A stretch of 64,000 nt of DNA from Campylobacter showae CSUNSWCD (GTDB lineage Bacteria; Campylobacterota; Campylobacteria; Campylobacterales; Campylobacteraceae), in NCBI RefSeq assembly GCF_000313615.1, contig NZ_AMZQ01000001.1:248001-312000 (forward strand), in the 5' to 3' direction. Below, one piece after another: positions 27,945 to 37,568 of the stretch. Below the pieces are notes generated by a model. The model did not search any database. It saw nothing but the letters and a program-made list of their open reading frames with translations, and was not told where the DNA came from. A program made the position numbers and the translations under genes. How positions within the stretch are numbered: the stretch's first letter is position 1; every line of letters begins with the position of its first letter.

Positions 27945-28841
27945 TTGACGTTACAAGATATACAGAGGTTTTCAGAGTTAAGATACAAGGCTAGAGCCTA
28001 TATATGCTATCTTTTTAGTAAAAATTTGCCAAACAGGCTGCCGGGGGTAAACGCCGAGTCGATAAAAAGCGGCTTTGATAAAATGGCGCACGAGATAGAG
28101 GGCTTTGACGCGTTTTACGTGCTTGACGCAAGCGGCGTGCAAATAGGCGACGCCGTGAGCTTAAACGAAAAATATAAAGCCGGCGGCGGCGAAAACTGCA
28201 GCAATAAGTCTTATTATTACACCGCGGTGCGCGAGAAGCGCTGCGTGCTAAGCGACCCGTATCCGTCCTCGCTAACGGGCGAGCTGTGCGTGACAGCGTC
28301 CACTCCGATATATGACGACAAAGGGGAGTTAAAATTCGTCGCTTGTATCGACGTTTCGCTAGAAAACATCCTAGCCATCGTCTCTCACGGCAAGTTAGAG
28401 AGCTACTTCGGCAAATTTTTAAAAACTGTTTATGCCGCGTTTGCGGTCGCGCTTTTTATCATAGCCTTGTTTTTGTTTGCCGACGCGCTCAAAGGGCTTT
28501 TGGCTAAAGATTTTTTAAATATCGAAGTCGAAAAGATGTTTGAGCACACGATCGTGCTTACGCTAGCGCTTGCGATCTTTGACTTGGTTAAAGCGATATT
28601 TGAGGAAGAGGTGCTAGGCAAAAGCAAGCGCGGCGAGGACATGGAAAACAAGACGATGATTAGATTTATCGGCTCGATCATCATCGCGCTTGCGATCGAG
28701 GCGCTGATGCTCGTGTTTAAATTTGCCATCACGGCGCCAGATCACATCATAAATGCGATCTATCTCATCGGCGGCGTTGCGATGCTGATGGTCGCGCTTA
28801 GCATTTATTTTTTTGCTACAAAGCAAAGGAGCTCGCATTGA
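27945..28841 (+). CDS. pglG: PglG, membrane protein with a PDC-like sensor domain
   Basis: A 298-residue protein at the PglG position. Residues 1-160 resemble a PAS/PDC (single Cache) sensor fold with DAFYVLDASGVQIGD and the ligand-loop-like NKSYYYTAVREKRCVLSDPYPSS. Then come a transmembrane helix near 165-183 and two or three more hydrophobic segments near 205-290. PglG is in every C. jejuni pgl locus but has no established enzymatic step. The TTG start at 27945 has AAGGAA five bases upstream. It lacks an N-terminal helix before the Cache part, so sensor topology is unclear. Its stop overlaps hisH. Confidence 0.85.
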   Translation: MTLQDIQRFSELRYKARAYICYLFSKNLPNRLPGVNAESIKSGFDKMAHEIEGFDAFYVLDASGVQIGDAVSLNEKYKAGGGENCSNKSYYYTAVREKRCVLSDPYPSSLTGELCVTASTPIYDDKGELKFVACIDVSLENILAIVSHGKLESYFGKFLKTVYAAFAVALFIIALFLFADALKGLLAKDFLNIEVEKMFEHTIVLTLALAIFDLVKAIFEEEVLGKSKRGEDMENKTMIRFIGSIIIALAIEALMLVFKFAITAPDHIINAIYLIGGVAMLMVALSIYFFATKQRSSH

Positions 28842-29449
28842 TCGGCATCATCGACTACGGAGCTGGAAATTTAAGGAGCGTTTTAAACGCGTTTGAGAGT
28901 TTAAATTTAAAGGCGAAACTCGTCGGTCGCGGCGAGGAATTAGGTAAATTTGACAAGATTATTTTGCCTGGAGTCGGAGCTTTTGGCGAAGCGATGCAAA
29001 AGCTAAAAGATAGAGATTTTATCCCTGTGATAAAAGAGGCTGTAGCCGGCGGAAAGCCGTTTTTGGGCATTTGTCTGGGTATGCAGCTACTTTTTGAGCA
29101 AAGCGAGGAGTTTGGTGTAAACGAGGGACTTGGGCTCGTAAAAGGGCGAGTTGTTAAATTTGACCCGTCTAAATTTGACGCGCCGTTAAAGGTGCCGCAC
29201 ACGGGGTGGAATACCATAAATTTTACCAAGCAAACACCGATAAATAAAGATTTAGCGGCTAGCGAGTATTTGTATTTCGTACACTCTTATCACGTAGTTT
29301 GCGAGGATGATGCGGCGCTTGGCTTTACCGAGTACGGCTATAAATTCGTGAGCGCGGTGCATAAAGATAACATTTTCGGTTTTCAGCCGCACCCCGAAAA
29401 GAGTCACGAAACGGGGCTAAAAATTTTACGAAATTTCGGAGAGATGTGA
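28838..29449 (+). CDS. hisH: Imidazole glycerol phosphate synthase glutaminase subunit HisH
   Basis: A 203-residue class I glutamine amidotransferase: [11 protein letters not shown] at the N-terminus, nucleophile Cys in [13 protein letters not shown] near 80, oxyanion region PHTGWN, and the His-Glu pair in FQPHPEKS near 186. It supplies ammonia to HisF in histidine synthesis. TTG 28838 overlaps the pglG stop. It is followed by hisA, coupled as TGATG. HisF, its partner, is not in the window. This pair separates pglG from cheY, which are closer in C. jejuni. Confidence 0.93.
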   Translation: MIGIIDYGAGNLRSVLNAFESLNLKAKLVGRGEELGKFDKIILPGVGAFGEAMQKLKDRDFIPVIKEAVAGGKPFLGICLGMQLLFEQSEEFGVNEGLGLVKGRVVKFDPSKFDAPLKVPHTGWNTINFTKQTPINKDLAASEYLYFVHSYHVVCEDDAALGFTEYGYKFVSAVHKDNIFGFQPHPEKSHETGLKILRNFGEM

Positions 29450-30159
29450 TGGAAATTTTCCCTGCGATAGATTTAAAAGAGGGTAAGGCGGTTCGGCTTT
29501 TTAAAGGCGAAATGAGTAGCGCGAAAATCTACTCGGACGCGCCGTGGGAGCTAGCCAAAAGGTTTGAAGATATGGGCGCAAAGTGGCTTCACGTCGTCGA
29601 TCTTGACGGAGCGTTTGCGGGTGAAGCGGTAAATCTAAAAACCGTAGAAAAGATCGCAAAAGCCGCAAATTTGCAAATCCAAATCGGCGGCGGGATACGC
29701 GATGAAGCGCGAATAAAAAGCTACCTTGATAGCGGTATAACGCGCGTTATCTTGGGCTCAGTAGCGCTAAAAGATCCAAATTTTACTAAAGAAATGGCGC
29801 AAAAATACCGCGTCGCCGTCGGCATAGACGCCAAAGAGGGCTTCGTCGCCGTGCAGGGCTGGGCGGAGGTATCGCAGATGAGGGCAACTGAGCTAGCGAC
29901 TAAATTTGCCGGGGCCGGAGTCGAAGCGATAATCTGTACCGACATCTCAAAAGATGGCACCCTTAGCGGCGTGAACGTTGAGTTTACTTCGCAAATCGCA
30001 AAAGCTAGCGGCATAAATACGATCGCAAGCGGCGGCGTAAAAGATATCTCGGATATCGAGGCGCTAAAACGCGCGGGAGACGTTTACGGCGCGATCGTGG
30101 GCAAGGCGTACTACGAAGGGACGCTCGATCTAAAAGAGGCCTTTAAGCTGGGCCGCTAA
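29449..30159 (+). CDS. hisA: Phosphoribosylformimino-AICAR ribotide isomerase HisA
   Basis: A 236-residue TIM barrel with the catalytic Asp in [27 protein letters not shown] near 47, [12 protein letters not shown] near 77, and the second catalytic Asp in [15 protein letters not shown] near 128-170. It isomerises ProFAR in histidine biosynthesis. The ATG at 29449 overlaps the hisH stop (TGATG); a GTG three bases earlier is less likely. It ends 66 bases before cheY. Confidence 0.93.
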   Translation: MEIFPAIDLKEGKAVRLFKGEMSSAKIYSDAPWELAKRFEDMGAKWLHVVDLDGAFAGEAVNLKTVEKIAKAANLQIQIGGGIRDEARIKSYLDSGITRVILGSVALKDPNFTKEMAQKYRVAVGIDAKEGFVAVQGWAEVSQMRATELATKFAGAGVEAIICTDISKDGTLSGVNVEFTSQIAKASGINTIASGGVKDISDIEALKRAGDVYGAIVGKAYYEGTLDLKEAFKLGR

Positions 30160-30225
30160 AATTTTAAAGTAAATTTAAATATAAAATTTGCTAGAATTGG
30201 ACATTTTTTAAAAAAGGATACGATT

Positions 30226-30591
30226 GTGAAAATACTAGTAGTCGACGACAGCTCTACTATGAGAAGAATCATAAAAAACACCCTGCAAAGGCTCGGGCAT
30301 CAAGAAATTTTAGAGGCTGAGCACGGAGTAGAAGCGTGGCAAATTTTGGGTCAGCACAGCGATATAAACGTGCTTATCACCGACTGGAATATGCCTGAGA
30401 TGAACGGCCTTGAGCTCGTAAAAAAGGTACGCGCCGAGGCAAAATACGTCGATATGCCTATCATCATGGTAACGACTGAGGGCGGTAAAGCTGAGGTCAT
30501 CACCGCGCTAAAAGCAGGCGTCAATAACTACATCGTAAAGCCGTTTACGCCGCAAGTTTTAAAAGAAAAACTTGAAGACGTCTTGGGCTAA
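30226..30591 (+). CDS. cheY: Chemotaxis response regulator CheY
   Basis: A 121-residue stand-alone receiver domain: acidic pocket VDDSS (residues 6-8), phospho-acceptor Asp in ITDWNMPEMNG near 53, switch Thr in MVTTEGG near 83 and Lys in NYIVKPFTP near 104. Phospho-CheY binds the flagellar switch. The start is GTG 30226 with AAAAGGA upstream, and TAGAAT at 30192-30197 is a likely -10 box, so the gene has its own promoter. The order cheY, prmA, ftsH is the C. jejuni order. Confidence 0.93.
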   Translation: MKILVVDDSSTMRRIIKNTLQRLGHQEILEAEHGVEAWQILGQHSDINVLITDWNMPEMNGLELVKKVRAEAKYVDMPIIMVTTEGGKAEVITALKAGVNNYIVKPFTPQVLKEKLEDVLG

Positions 30592-30603
30592 AAGAGTGCA
30601 AAT

Positions 30604-31434
30604 TTGAAAGATAAATTTTACGAGCTTGAAGTTCTTTGTTCGCAGGAGCTTCGCGAGCTTTTCGAAGATCTCGTTTTTTCTTTGGGCGTTACTTGTACGC
30701 AAGAGACTGCCGGCGGGTTTATCATCCGAGATGAAGACGAGCTAGACGAAGTGGAATTTGGCCTGCAAGAGTACGCAAAATCTCTACAAGATGCGCTTGG
30801 CCGCGAGATCGAATTTAAGACAACAAAAAGCCAAAAAGAAAATAAAGACTGGCTAAACGAATACAAAAAAAACGTAAGACCGATAGAGATCGGTAAATTT
30901 TACATCCACCCAAGCTGGGAAGAGTCTAAAGACGGGTTTGAAAACATCATCATCGATCCCGCTCTCGCCTTTGGCTCTGGTCATCACGAGAGTACGAGCG
31001 CTTGTATAGAGTATCTGCAAAAATATGCTACAATCGGCAAGAGTGCGCTTGACGTTGGCTGCGGAAGCGGGATACTAAGCATCGCTCTAGCAAAGCTAGG
31101 CTGCGTCGTTGATGCCTGCGATACGGATGAGCAAGCAGTGCAAAGCTCGCAGAAAAATGCCGAGCTAAACGGGGTTAAATTTAATCAAATTTGGACCGGT
31201 TCGGTGGCGAATTTGGATAAAAAATACGATATCGTCGTCGCAAACATAATCGCCGATGTGATACTAATGCTAAAAAATGATTTGATAAATTTGCTAAAAG
31301 AGAGCTCATGTCTCGTTTTAGCAGGCGTTTTGGATAAATACGAAACGCGAATTTTAGAAGCTTTTTCGTCGCTAAAACTAGTGGAAAGTCAAACCAAAAA
31401 CGAGTGGAAAAGCTTCGTATTTCAAAAAGCTTAA
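30604..31434 (+). CDS. prmA: Ribosomal protein L11 methyltransferase
   Basis: A 276-residue SAM-dependent methyltransferase with the PrmA-type N-terminal ferredoxin-like part, FGSGHHESTSACIEYL near 124, the SAM loop DVGCGSGILSIALAKLG near 149 and the NIIADVIL motif near 215. It trimethylates ribosomal protein L11. The start is TTG 30604, 12 bases after cheY; no ATG fits the conserved N-terminus. ftsH follows after 18 bases. Confidence 0.92.
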   Translation: MKDKFYELEVLCSQELRELFEDLVFSLGVTCTQETAGGFIIRDEDELDEVEFGLQEYAKSLQDALGREIEFKTTKSQKENKDWLNEYKKNVRPIEIGKFYIHPSWEESKDGFENIIIDPALAFGSGHHESTSACIEYLQKYATIGKSALDVGCGSGILSIALAKLGCVVDACDTDEQAVQSSQKNAELNGVKFNQIWTGSVANLDKKYDIVVANIIADVILMLKNDLINLLKESSCLVLAGVLDKYETRILEAFSSLKLVESQTKNEWKSFVFQKA

Positions 31435-31452
31435 AATAATTTAAGGAAGATA

Positions 31453-33381
31453 ATGGACAACAGAAAAAACGATGATAAAAATTTAAATAATGGCGGAAAT
31501 AATTTTTTTAATAAAAATCCGATTTTGATTTTCGCCATTTTTGCTATCGTGATAGTGATAGCATTTCGCGGGCTTGGAGGCGGCGAGATGGACGGCACGC
31601 TACTAGGGCAAAGTTCGGCCGGCTCGAAAAGCACATCGTATTCCGAGATAAAAGAGATGATAAAAAACAAGCAAGTAGCGCAAGTGGGCATCTCGGAAAC
31701 CTCGATAAAAGCCGTAGATAACGGCGGTAGAACATACTTTGCCAAAAGGGTAAACGATCCGACGCTAGTGCCGATCTTGGAGGAGCAAAAGATCCCTTAT
31801 GGAGCGTATAGCGAGACGAACTGGTTTACCGAAATGCTCTTTTCGTGGGTGCTCCCTATTTTTATTTTCTTTGGTATTTGGATGTTTTTGGCCAGCCGCA
31901 TGCAACGAAATATGGGCGGCGGTATCCTTGGAATGGGAAGCTCTAAAAAGCTTGTAAACTCGGAAAAACCGAAGGTTAAATTTGCCGACGTAGCGGGGGT
32001 GCAAGAGGCAAAAGAAGAAGTTAAAGAGATCGTGGATTTCTTAAAGCATCCGGATAGATATATAAATTTAGGAGCCAAAATCCCAAAAGGCGTACTTTTG
32101 GTAGGACCTCCAGGCACGGGTAAAACCCTGCTCGCAAAGGCCGTCGCTGGCGAAGCGGACGTACCGTTTTTCTCGGTTTCGGGATCAAGCTTTATCGAGA
32201 TGTTTGTCGGCGTGGGTGCTAGCCGCGTGAGAGATCTTTTTGAAAATGCGAAAAAAGAAGCTCCGGCGATCGTTTTTATAGATGAGATCGACGCCATCGG
32301 CAAAAGCCGTGCGGCTAGCGGAATGATCGGCGGAAATGACGAACGCGAACAAACACTAAATCAGCTTTTGGCTGAGATGGACGGCTTTAGTTCGGATGCA
32401 TCGCCGGTTATCGTGCTTGCTGCGACGAACCGTCCTGAGGTGCTTGACGCAGCGCTTTTAAGGCCGGGCAGATTTGACAGACAGGTGCTTGTCGATAAGC
32501 CTGATTTTAAAGGCAGGATCGAAATTTTACGTGTTCATATAAAAGATATTAAGCTCGATCATAGTGTCAGCATCGAAGATATCGCACGTATGACAGCCGG
32601 TCTTGCGGGAGCTGATCTAGCCAACATCATAAACGAAGCCGCCTTGCTAGCAGGCAGAAAAGAAAAAGGCAAAGTCGAGCAGGTTGATTTGCTAGAGGCC
32701 GTTGAGCGAGCGATCGCGGGTCTTGAGAAAAAATCTCGCCGCATAAATCCGAAAGAAAAACGCATCGTTGCCTATCATGAGAGCGGACACGCGCTTATCG
32801 CCGAGACGACGAAGGGCGCAAACAGAGTCACCAAGGTGTCGATCATACCGCGCGGACTTGCGGCGCTTGGCTACACGCTTCATACTCCTGAAGAGAATAA
32901 ATTTATGATGCAGCGCCACGAGCTGATGGCTGAAGTGGACGTGCTTTTAGCGGGGCGTGCAGCAGAAGAGGTCTTTATAAAAGAGATTTCGACCGGTGCT
33001 GGCAACGACCTAGAGCGTGCGACCGATATACTTCGCTCGATTATCTCGATATACGGCATGAGCGATATCGCGGGACTTATGGTGCTTGAAAAACGCCGTA
33101 GTACTTTCCTTGCCGGCGGTCAAGCCGATAGGGATTACAGCGACAAAACGGCGGAAAAAGTGGATGAATTTATCAAAAACACGCTTGATGAGCGCTATAA
33201 ACACGTGCTTGAGACGCTGAGAACTTACGGCGACGCGATAGAAAAGATGGTAGAGGCGCTTTATGAAGAGGAAACTATCGAGGGCGTGAAGGTTAGAGAG
33301 ATCATCGCAAACTATGAAAAAGAGCATGGCATGCCTAGCAGGCTAGTAAATTTGGAAGAAAATAAAGAGGAACAAGTGTAA
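31453..33381 (+). CDS. ftsH: ATP-dependent zinc metalloprotease FtsH
   Basis: A 642-residue AAA+ protease: a transmembrane helix at about residues 25-40, a periplasmic domain, a second transmembrane helix near 125-145, Walker A GPPGTGKT near 218, Walker [12 protein letters not shown] near 274, the second region of homology with RPGRFDRQV near 336, and the zinc motif HESGH near 442. It degrades membrane and short-lived proteins at the inner membrane. TTTAAGGAAGA precedes the ATG. Length and motifs are normal. Confidence 0.96.
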   Translation: MDNRKNDDKNLNNGGNNFFNKNPILIFAIFAIVIVIAFRGLGGGEMDGTLLGQSSAGSKSTSYSEIKEMIKNKQVAQVGISETSIKAVDNGGRTYFAKRVNDPTLVPILEEQKIPYGAYSETNWFTEMLFSWVLPIFIFFGIWMFLASRMQRNMGGGILGMGSSKKLVNSEKPKVKFADVAGVQEAKEEVKEIVDFLKHPDRYINLGAKIPKGVLLVGPPGTGKTLLAKAVAGEADVPFFSVSGSSFIEMFVGVGASRVRDLFENAKKEAPAIVFIDEIDAIGKSRAASGMIGGNDEREQTLNQLLAEMDGFSSDASPVIVLAATNRPEVLDAALLRPGRFDRQVLVDKPDFKGRIEILRVHIKDIKLDHSVSIEDIARMTAGLAGADLANIINEAALLAGRKEKGKVEQVDLLEAVERAIAGLEKKSRRINPKEKRIVAYHESGHALIAETTKGANRVTKVSIIPRGLAALGYTLHTPEENKFMMQRHELMAEVDVLLAGRAAEEVFIKEISTGAGNDLERATDILRSIISIYGMSDIAGLMVLEKRRSTFLAGGQADRDYSDKTAEKVDEFIKNTLDERYKHVLETLRTYGDAIEKMVEALYEEETIEGVKVREIIANYEKEHGMPSRLVNLEENKEEQV

Positions 33382-33385
33382 AGAT

Positions 33386-34030
33386 ATGCAAAACATCGGG
33401 CTAATCGCAAAACAGGGCTACAAATACGTTTTTGCTTTAGGGCTTTTGTTTTTGCTTGCGCTGATTTTGGGCGCGTGTCAAATTTTATTTTTCGCGCTTT
33501 TTGTGCTCTGCGTTTTTTGGTTTAGAAACCCAGAGCGAGCGCTAGGCAGTGACGATGCTTATGCCGTGCTTAGCCCGATCGACGGCAAGATAAAAAGCAT
33601 AGATAAAATTTACTATTTTGATACTCAGTGTGTAGCCATAACTATCCGTAAGGGCGTGTTTGACGCAGGTGCGCTCAGAGCTCCTTGCGATATGGAGCTT
33701 TTGGAAGTCAGGCAGAGGCACGGCCTGTTTTTGTGCAACGCTATGGAAGCTTCTAAAAATTTAAACGAGCGAGCATTGTTTGTATGTAAAAATTTAGACA
33801 ACAAATTTGCGATCCGCGTCATCGCCGGACCTCTTAGTAAGGGTATTTCTTTTGAAAATTTTAGCCGTCTAAAAGCGGGCAGGAGATTTGGCTTTTTAAG
33901 TAGCGGCGAGGTGGTTTTGATACTGCCTGCAAATGCAAGAATAAGCGTTAGCGTTGGCGAAAAAGTGGCAAGCGCAGGCATTTTAGGTTTTTTTAGCTAC
34001 GAGGAAAAAGATGCAAGACAATCAGCATAA
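33386..34030 (+). CDS. Phosphatidylserine decarboxylase-related membrane protein
   Basis: A 214-residue protein with two hydrophobic helices at residues 15-47 and a Psd-like body: FRNPER near 50, SPIDGKIKSIDKI near 68, and a C-terminal NARISVSVGEKVASAGILGFF strand. In pyruvoyl decarboxylases the Gly-Ser-Thr motif precedes VILLF or VDLYLP; here the aligned segment reads FLSSGEVVLILP. The cleaved Ser appears replaced by Glu, or the motif is shifted to Ser-Ser. It may therefore not self-process. It lies directly before pssA, with which it overlaps, as in the C. jejuni cluster. A lipid role is inferred only from context and fold. Confidence 0.7.
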   Translation: MQNIGLIAKQGYKYVFALGLLFLLALILGACQILFFALFVLCVFWFRNPERALGSDDAYAVLSPIDGKIKSIDKIYYFDTQCVAITIRKGVFDAGALRAPCDMELLEVRQRHGLFLCNAMEASKNLNERALFVCKNLDNKFAIRVIAGPLSKGISFENFSRLKAGRRFGFLSSGEVVLILPANARISVSVGEKVASAGILGFFSYEEKDARQSA

Positions 34031-34790
34031 ACTTCAGTTAATGTATATTTTACCGAATTTATTCACGGCGGCTTCGGCATTTTTAGGTATCATCAGTATC
34101 ATTGCCTCCGTTCGTGGCTACATCGCGGTCGGCGCAGGGCTGACCCAGGAGGCTAACGGCTATTTTTTCAAGGCTATTATTTACATCGTTTTGTCTCTTT
34201 TTTTGGACGGACTTGACGGACGAGTGGCGAGACTAACTAAAACTACGTCCAAATTTGGCGTGGAGTTTGACAGTCTTGCCGATATTATAGCTTTTGGCGT
34301 CGCGCCTGCGATGCTTTTTTATTTTACGGTCGGGCATAGCTTTGGACGTTTGGGTTCGCTAGTCGCTGCACTGTTTGTAGTTTTTGGTGCTATTAGACTT
34401 GCTCGGTTTAACGTAATGACCGGCACCTACGAGCCGTCTGTTTTTATCGGCCTTCCGATACCTACGGCTGCCATAGTGTCGGCATTTTGGGTTGGGTTGA
34501 GCTTGGAATACGACTTCACCAGGAGCGCCGAGTGGTTTTTACTATTTTTGCAAATTTTGCTTTCCGTTTTGATGGTGAGCAATATCCGCTACCCTAGCTT
34601 TAAAAAAATAGATCTAAAAAAAGCCCATTTTTTACGCATATTAGTCGGTCTTACGGTTGCGTTTTCGGCTATTTATGTTTGCCCCATCGAAGCGGTTACG
34701 ACTTTAATGAGCGTTTATGTTTCTTACGGTATAATCCGCTATATTTTTATGAGATGTAAAAACAAAAAAATCCAAAAGGAGAGCGAATGA
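34011..34790 (+). CDS. pssA: CDP-diacylglycerol-serine O-phosphatidyltransferase
   Basis: A 259-residue CDP-alcohol phosphatidyltransferase with the signature DGLDGRVARLTKTTSKFGVEF...SLAD near residues 70-95 (DGxxAR...G...D...D) and about seven hydrophobic helices. It makes phosphatidylserine from CDP-DAG and serine in the inner membrane. ATG 34011 overlaps the end of the Psd-like gene; AGGAAAAAG lies upstream. Its stop TGA at 34788-34790 overlaps the start of a leucine-rich leader peptide, and a TATAAT box within its 3' end probably serves leuA. Confidence 0.94.
   Translation: MQDNQHKLQLMYILPNLFTAASAFLGIISIIASVRGYIAVGAGLTQEANGYFFKAIIYIVLSLFLDGLDGRVARLTKTTSKFGVEFDSLADIIAFGVAPAMLFYFTVGHSFGRLGSLVAALFVVFGAIRLARFNVMTGTYEPSVFIGLPIPTAAIVSAFWVGLSLEYDFTRSAEWFLLFLQILLSVLMVSNIRYPSFKKIDLKKAHFLRILVGLTVAFSAIYVCPIEAVTTLMSVYVSYGIIRYIFMRCKNKKIQKESE
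34730..34735 (+). promoter_or_regulatory. Sigma70 -10 box for the leuA leader transcript, inside pssA
   Basis: A perfect TATAAT within the 3' end of pssA. Transcription would begin about 34742, giving a 45-base 5' UTR before the leucine leader peptide and about 175 bases before leuA. Confidence 0.5.
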
Positions 34791-34843
34791 ACGGCAACGT
34801 CAAATTTAACGCATTTTTCTCTCTACTTTTGCTGCTGCGTTAG
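34787..34843 (+). CDS. Leucine-rich leader peptide upstream of leuA
   Basis: An 18-codon frame, MNGNVKFNAFFSLLLLLR, ending with five consecutive Leu codons (CTA CTT TTG CTG CTG) before Arg and TAG. The start has an excellent ribosome binding site, AAAAGGAG at 34774-34781 with five-base spacing, and overlaps the pssA stop as ATGA. It lies 74 bases before leuA, the first enzyme of leucine synthesis, which is the hallmark of a ribosome-stalling attenuator. A hairpin GCTGC-GTTAG-GCAGC (34834-34848) overlaps the last Leu codons and the stop. No U-run follows, so the exact mechanism is unclear. Confidence 0.72.
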   Translation: MNGNVKFNAFFSLLLLLR

Positions 34844-34917
34844 GCAGCGACTCTTTCACACCCTAATAATCAAATTTATACCATACAAACTAAAAACTCC
34901 AAAAAAAAGGATAAAAA

Positions 34918-36435
34918 ATGAACAATGATAAAATTATAATATTTGATACGACTTTACGAGACGGCGAGCAAAGCCCTGGCGCCTCGATGAATACCGAGGA
35001 GAAAATCCGCATCGCACGCCAGCTAGAGCGCCTAAACGTGGACGTCATGGAGGTCGGTTTTGCTGCGGCTAGTAGGGGTGATTTTGACGCGATACATCAG
35101 ATTGCCAAGCAAGCCTCAAACGCCTCTATCTGTTCGCTCGCCCGCGCCGTGGACGGCGATATAAAGGCTGCGGGAGAGGCTATCGCTCCGGCAAAAAATA
35201 GGCGCATCCACACCTTTATCGCCACAAGCCCGATCCATATGGAGTTTAAGCTAAAAATGTCTCCCGACGAAGTGATCAGACGCGCAGTAAAAGCCGTGGA
35301 ATACGCTAAAACCTTCTGCGAGGATGTTGAGTTTAGCTGCGAGGACGCATGCAGGAGCGAGATGAGCTTTTTAAAAGAAATTTGCGACGCCGCTATAAAC
35401 GCCGGAGCAAAAACGATCAACATCCCTGACACCGTGGGGTATCTATATCCCGAGGAGATTACCGCTCGCATAGGAGAAATGGTTAAATTTATAAACGGTC
35501 GCGCAGTCGTCTCCGTGCATAATCACAACGACCTAGGCCTAGCTACGGCAAACTCGCTAGCCGCGATAAAAGCGGGCGCAAGGCAGGTTGAGTGTACGCT
35601 AAATGGTATAGGCGAGCGTGCGGGAAATGCCGCGCTTGAAGAGATCGTTATGGCGATAAAGACGCGCAGCGACGTATTCGCGCCGCTTTATACGGACATA
35701 GTTTATAAAGAAATTTATCCTAGCTCGCGCCTGCTAGCGGGTATCATCGGTATCGAGCCGCAGCCAAACAAAGCCATCGTCGGCAAAAACGCCTTCGCTC
35801 ACGAAAGCGGCATCCACCAAGACGGCGTGTTAAAACATAAAGAAACCTATGAAATCATCAGCGCCGAGAGTATTGGGCTGGACAAAAACTCGCTGATACT
35901 AGGCAAGCACTCGGGTCGCCACGCCTTTAAAGATAAGCTAATAAGCCTTGGTTTTGAGCTAGAAGATAGCGCGCTAAACGAGGCGTTTGAGAAATTTAAG
36001 GCGCTTGCCGATAAGAAAAAAGAGATCTTTGACGATGATTTACGCGCGTTAGTTACGAACGAGATCATCAAGATCCCTGAGACTTTCGAGTTCTTGACGC
36101 TTACGCAAAGTAGCTGCAACAAAGGCCTAAGCAGCGCGGCGATCACGCTTCGTCACGCCGACGAGATCAAGAGCGACGCGGCGCTAGGTAACGGTACGGT
36201 GGACGCGATATTTAAGGTCATCGACCGTCTAAGCGGCATAAACGGCGTACTAAAAGACTATAAGGTAAACGCCGTTTCGCAGGGCAAGGATGCGCTGGCA
36301 AACGTCGTCGTCAAGGTCGAATTTGACGGCAAGACCATCATCGGTCACGGACTTGATATCGACACGATGACGGCGAGCGCTAGAGCGTATATAGGTGCGT
36401 TAAACAGCTACGTAAAAATCACTGCGACAAAGTAA
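34918..36435 (+). CDS. leuA: 2-isopropylmalate synthase
   Basis: A 505-residue enzyme: [17 protein letters not shown] at the N-terminus, metal-binding HNHNDLGLA near 200, [14 protein letters not shown] near 232, and a C-terminal regulatory domain after residue 390 that ends with the [21 protein letters not shown] segment of the Leu-binding fold. It condenses acetyl-CoA and 2-oxoisovalerate. Besides probable feedback control through that domain, the leucine leader upstream suggests control by translation of leucine codons. AAAAGGATAAAAAATG gives the start. No other leu genes follow in the window. Confidence 0.95.
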   Translation: MNNDKIIIFDTTLRDGEQSPGASMNTEEKIRIARQLERLNVDVMEVGFAAASRGDFDAIHQIAKQASNASICSLARAVDGDIKAAGEAIAPAKNRRIHTFIATSPIHMEFKLKMSPDEVIRRAVKAVEYAKTFCEDVEFSCEDACRSEMSFLKEICDAAINAGAKTINIPDTVGYLYPEEITARIGEMVKFINGRAVVSVHNHNDLGLATANSLAAIKAGARQVECTLNGIGERAGNAALEEIVMAIKTRSDVFAPLYTDIVYKEIYPSSRLLAGIIGIEPQPNKAIVGKNAFAHESGIHQDGVLKHKETYEIISAESIGLDKNSLILGKHSGRHAFKDKLISLGFELEDSALNEAFEKFKALADKKKEIFDDDLRALVTNEIIKIPETFEFLTLTQSSCNKGLSSAAITLRHADEIKSDAALGNGTVDAIFKVIDRLSGINGVLKDYKVNAVSQGKDALANVVVKVEFDGKTIIGHGLDIDTMTASARAYIGALNSYVKITATK

Positions 36436-36641
36436 AATTTGAGCGGTTTGACCGCACCGTTTGGCAAATTTAAGGCTCGGATTCGGGCCTTAAATTTTAA
36501 AATTTGACCTTTAAATTTGGCTGTAAATTTACCATAGTTTAAGGCAAATAAAAATCAAAACTCAAATTTAAACCTCCTCGCATTTACCGACGAGCCGTTA
36601 AGTTTTGCTATAATCAAACCAAATTTTTCAAAGGAGAAAAT

Positions 36642-37340
36642 ATGAAAAAAATCGCATTTTTGTTGATGATTATCGGGGCGTTTGCGTTTGCTAAAAGCGA
36701 GGAAGCGCCGCAAAAATCAGAGCCAAAGCAGCTTGAGATGGTGCTTATCTTAGATAAATCAGGCTCGATGAGCGGGCTTGAGAGCGATACTATCGGCGGC
36801 TTTAACTCGATGATCGACAAGCAAAAAGAAGCGGGCGTGGACGCCAAGGTAACGACGGTGCTTTTTGATACGAATTTTAAGACGCTGCATGATAGGGTGG
36901 ATATCAAAAAGGTCGAGAAGCTAACGAGTAAGGACTATGTCGCAGGTGGCAACACCGCGCTACTAGACGCTGTGGGCGATACGATAAACAAAATCTCAAA
37001 AGTCGAGGATATCTACGCCAAAAACAGAGCCGTACTTTTCGTGATCATCACCGACGGGCAGGAGAACTCGAGCAGGGAGTACTCAAAGGCGCAGATCAAA
37101 AAGATGATAAGCGATAAGCAGGAAAAATACGACTGGGAGTTTATATTTTTGGGAGCAAACATCGACGCGGTTAGCGAAGCGCAAAGCCTAGGCATAAAGG
37201 GCACGAACGCTGTGAAATACAAAAACAGCAGCGAAGGCGTGCAGAAAAACTTTGAGGCCGCTGCAGAGATGTCCAAAGATATGGCGATGGATAAAAAATC
37301 AAGCTCGAAGTGGCGCGAAAAGGTGCTTGAGGATAAGTAA
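36642..37340 (+). CDS. Exported von Willebrand factor A domain protein
   Basis: A 232-residue protein with signal peptide MKKIAFLLMIIGAFAFA and one VWA domain (residues 30-215). The MIDAS residues are present: DKSGSMSG near 41, Thr in GGNTALLDAVG near 104, and Asp in ITDGQENSS near 136. VWA domains bind metal and protein partners; a periplasmic or secreted location is predicted. CAAAGGAGAA lies before the ATG, and the 206 bases upstream hold only AAATTT-rich sequence. A hairpin terminator follows. It has no visible functional partner. Confidence 0.85.
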   Translation: MKKIAFLLMIIGAFAFAKSEEAPQKSEPKQLEMVLILDKSGSMSGLESDTIGGFNSMIDKQKEAGVDAKVTTVLFDTNFKTLHDRVDIKKVEKLTSKDYVAGGNTALLDAVGDTINKISKVEDIYAKNRAVLFVIITDGQENSSREYSKAQIKKMISDKQEKYDWEFIFLGANIDAVSEAQSLGIKGTNAVKYKNSSEGVQKNFEAAAEMSKDMAMDKKSSSKWREKVLEDK

Positions 37341-37351
37341 AATTTGAGTTG

Positions 37352-37375
37352 AAGTACGGCTTTTCGCCGTGCTTT
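37352..37375 (+). terminator. Hairpin terminator after the VWA gene
   Basis: AAGTACGGC and GCCGTGCTT pair across the loop TTTTC, with one G-T wobble, 12 bases after the stop codon. The U-run is short (CTTTGG), so strength is uncertain. Confidence 0.5.
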
Positions 37376-37524
37376 GGTTAAATTTGCGGTTTTTTTAACC
37401 CGCGAGTTATAGAGCAGGACGAAGTAGGGCGTTAAATTTGACGAGGCGAGTTGTTTTTGCTTTTGTCAAATTTAACAAAACTGCTTTGATGCTGTAAATA
37501 TACAAGAATTATTAAAAATTATTC

Positions 37525-37560
37525 GGGCGACTTCGCGATAAATTTTTCGCCGTATCGCCC
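37525..37560 (-). terminator. Possible terminator of the pflB transcript
   Basis: GGGCGA (37525-37530) pairs with TCGCCC (37555-37560), with further partial pairing inside. On the minus strand it is followed by GAATAATTTTT. It lies 8 bases past the pflB stop. Confidence 0.4.
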
Positions 37561-37568
37561 AAATAAAA

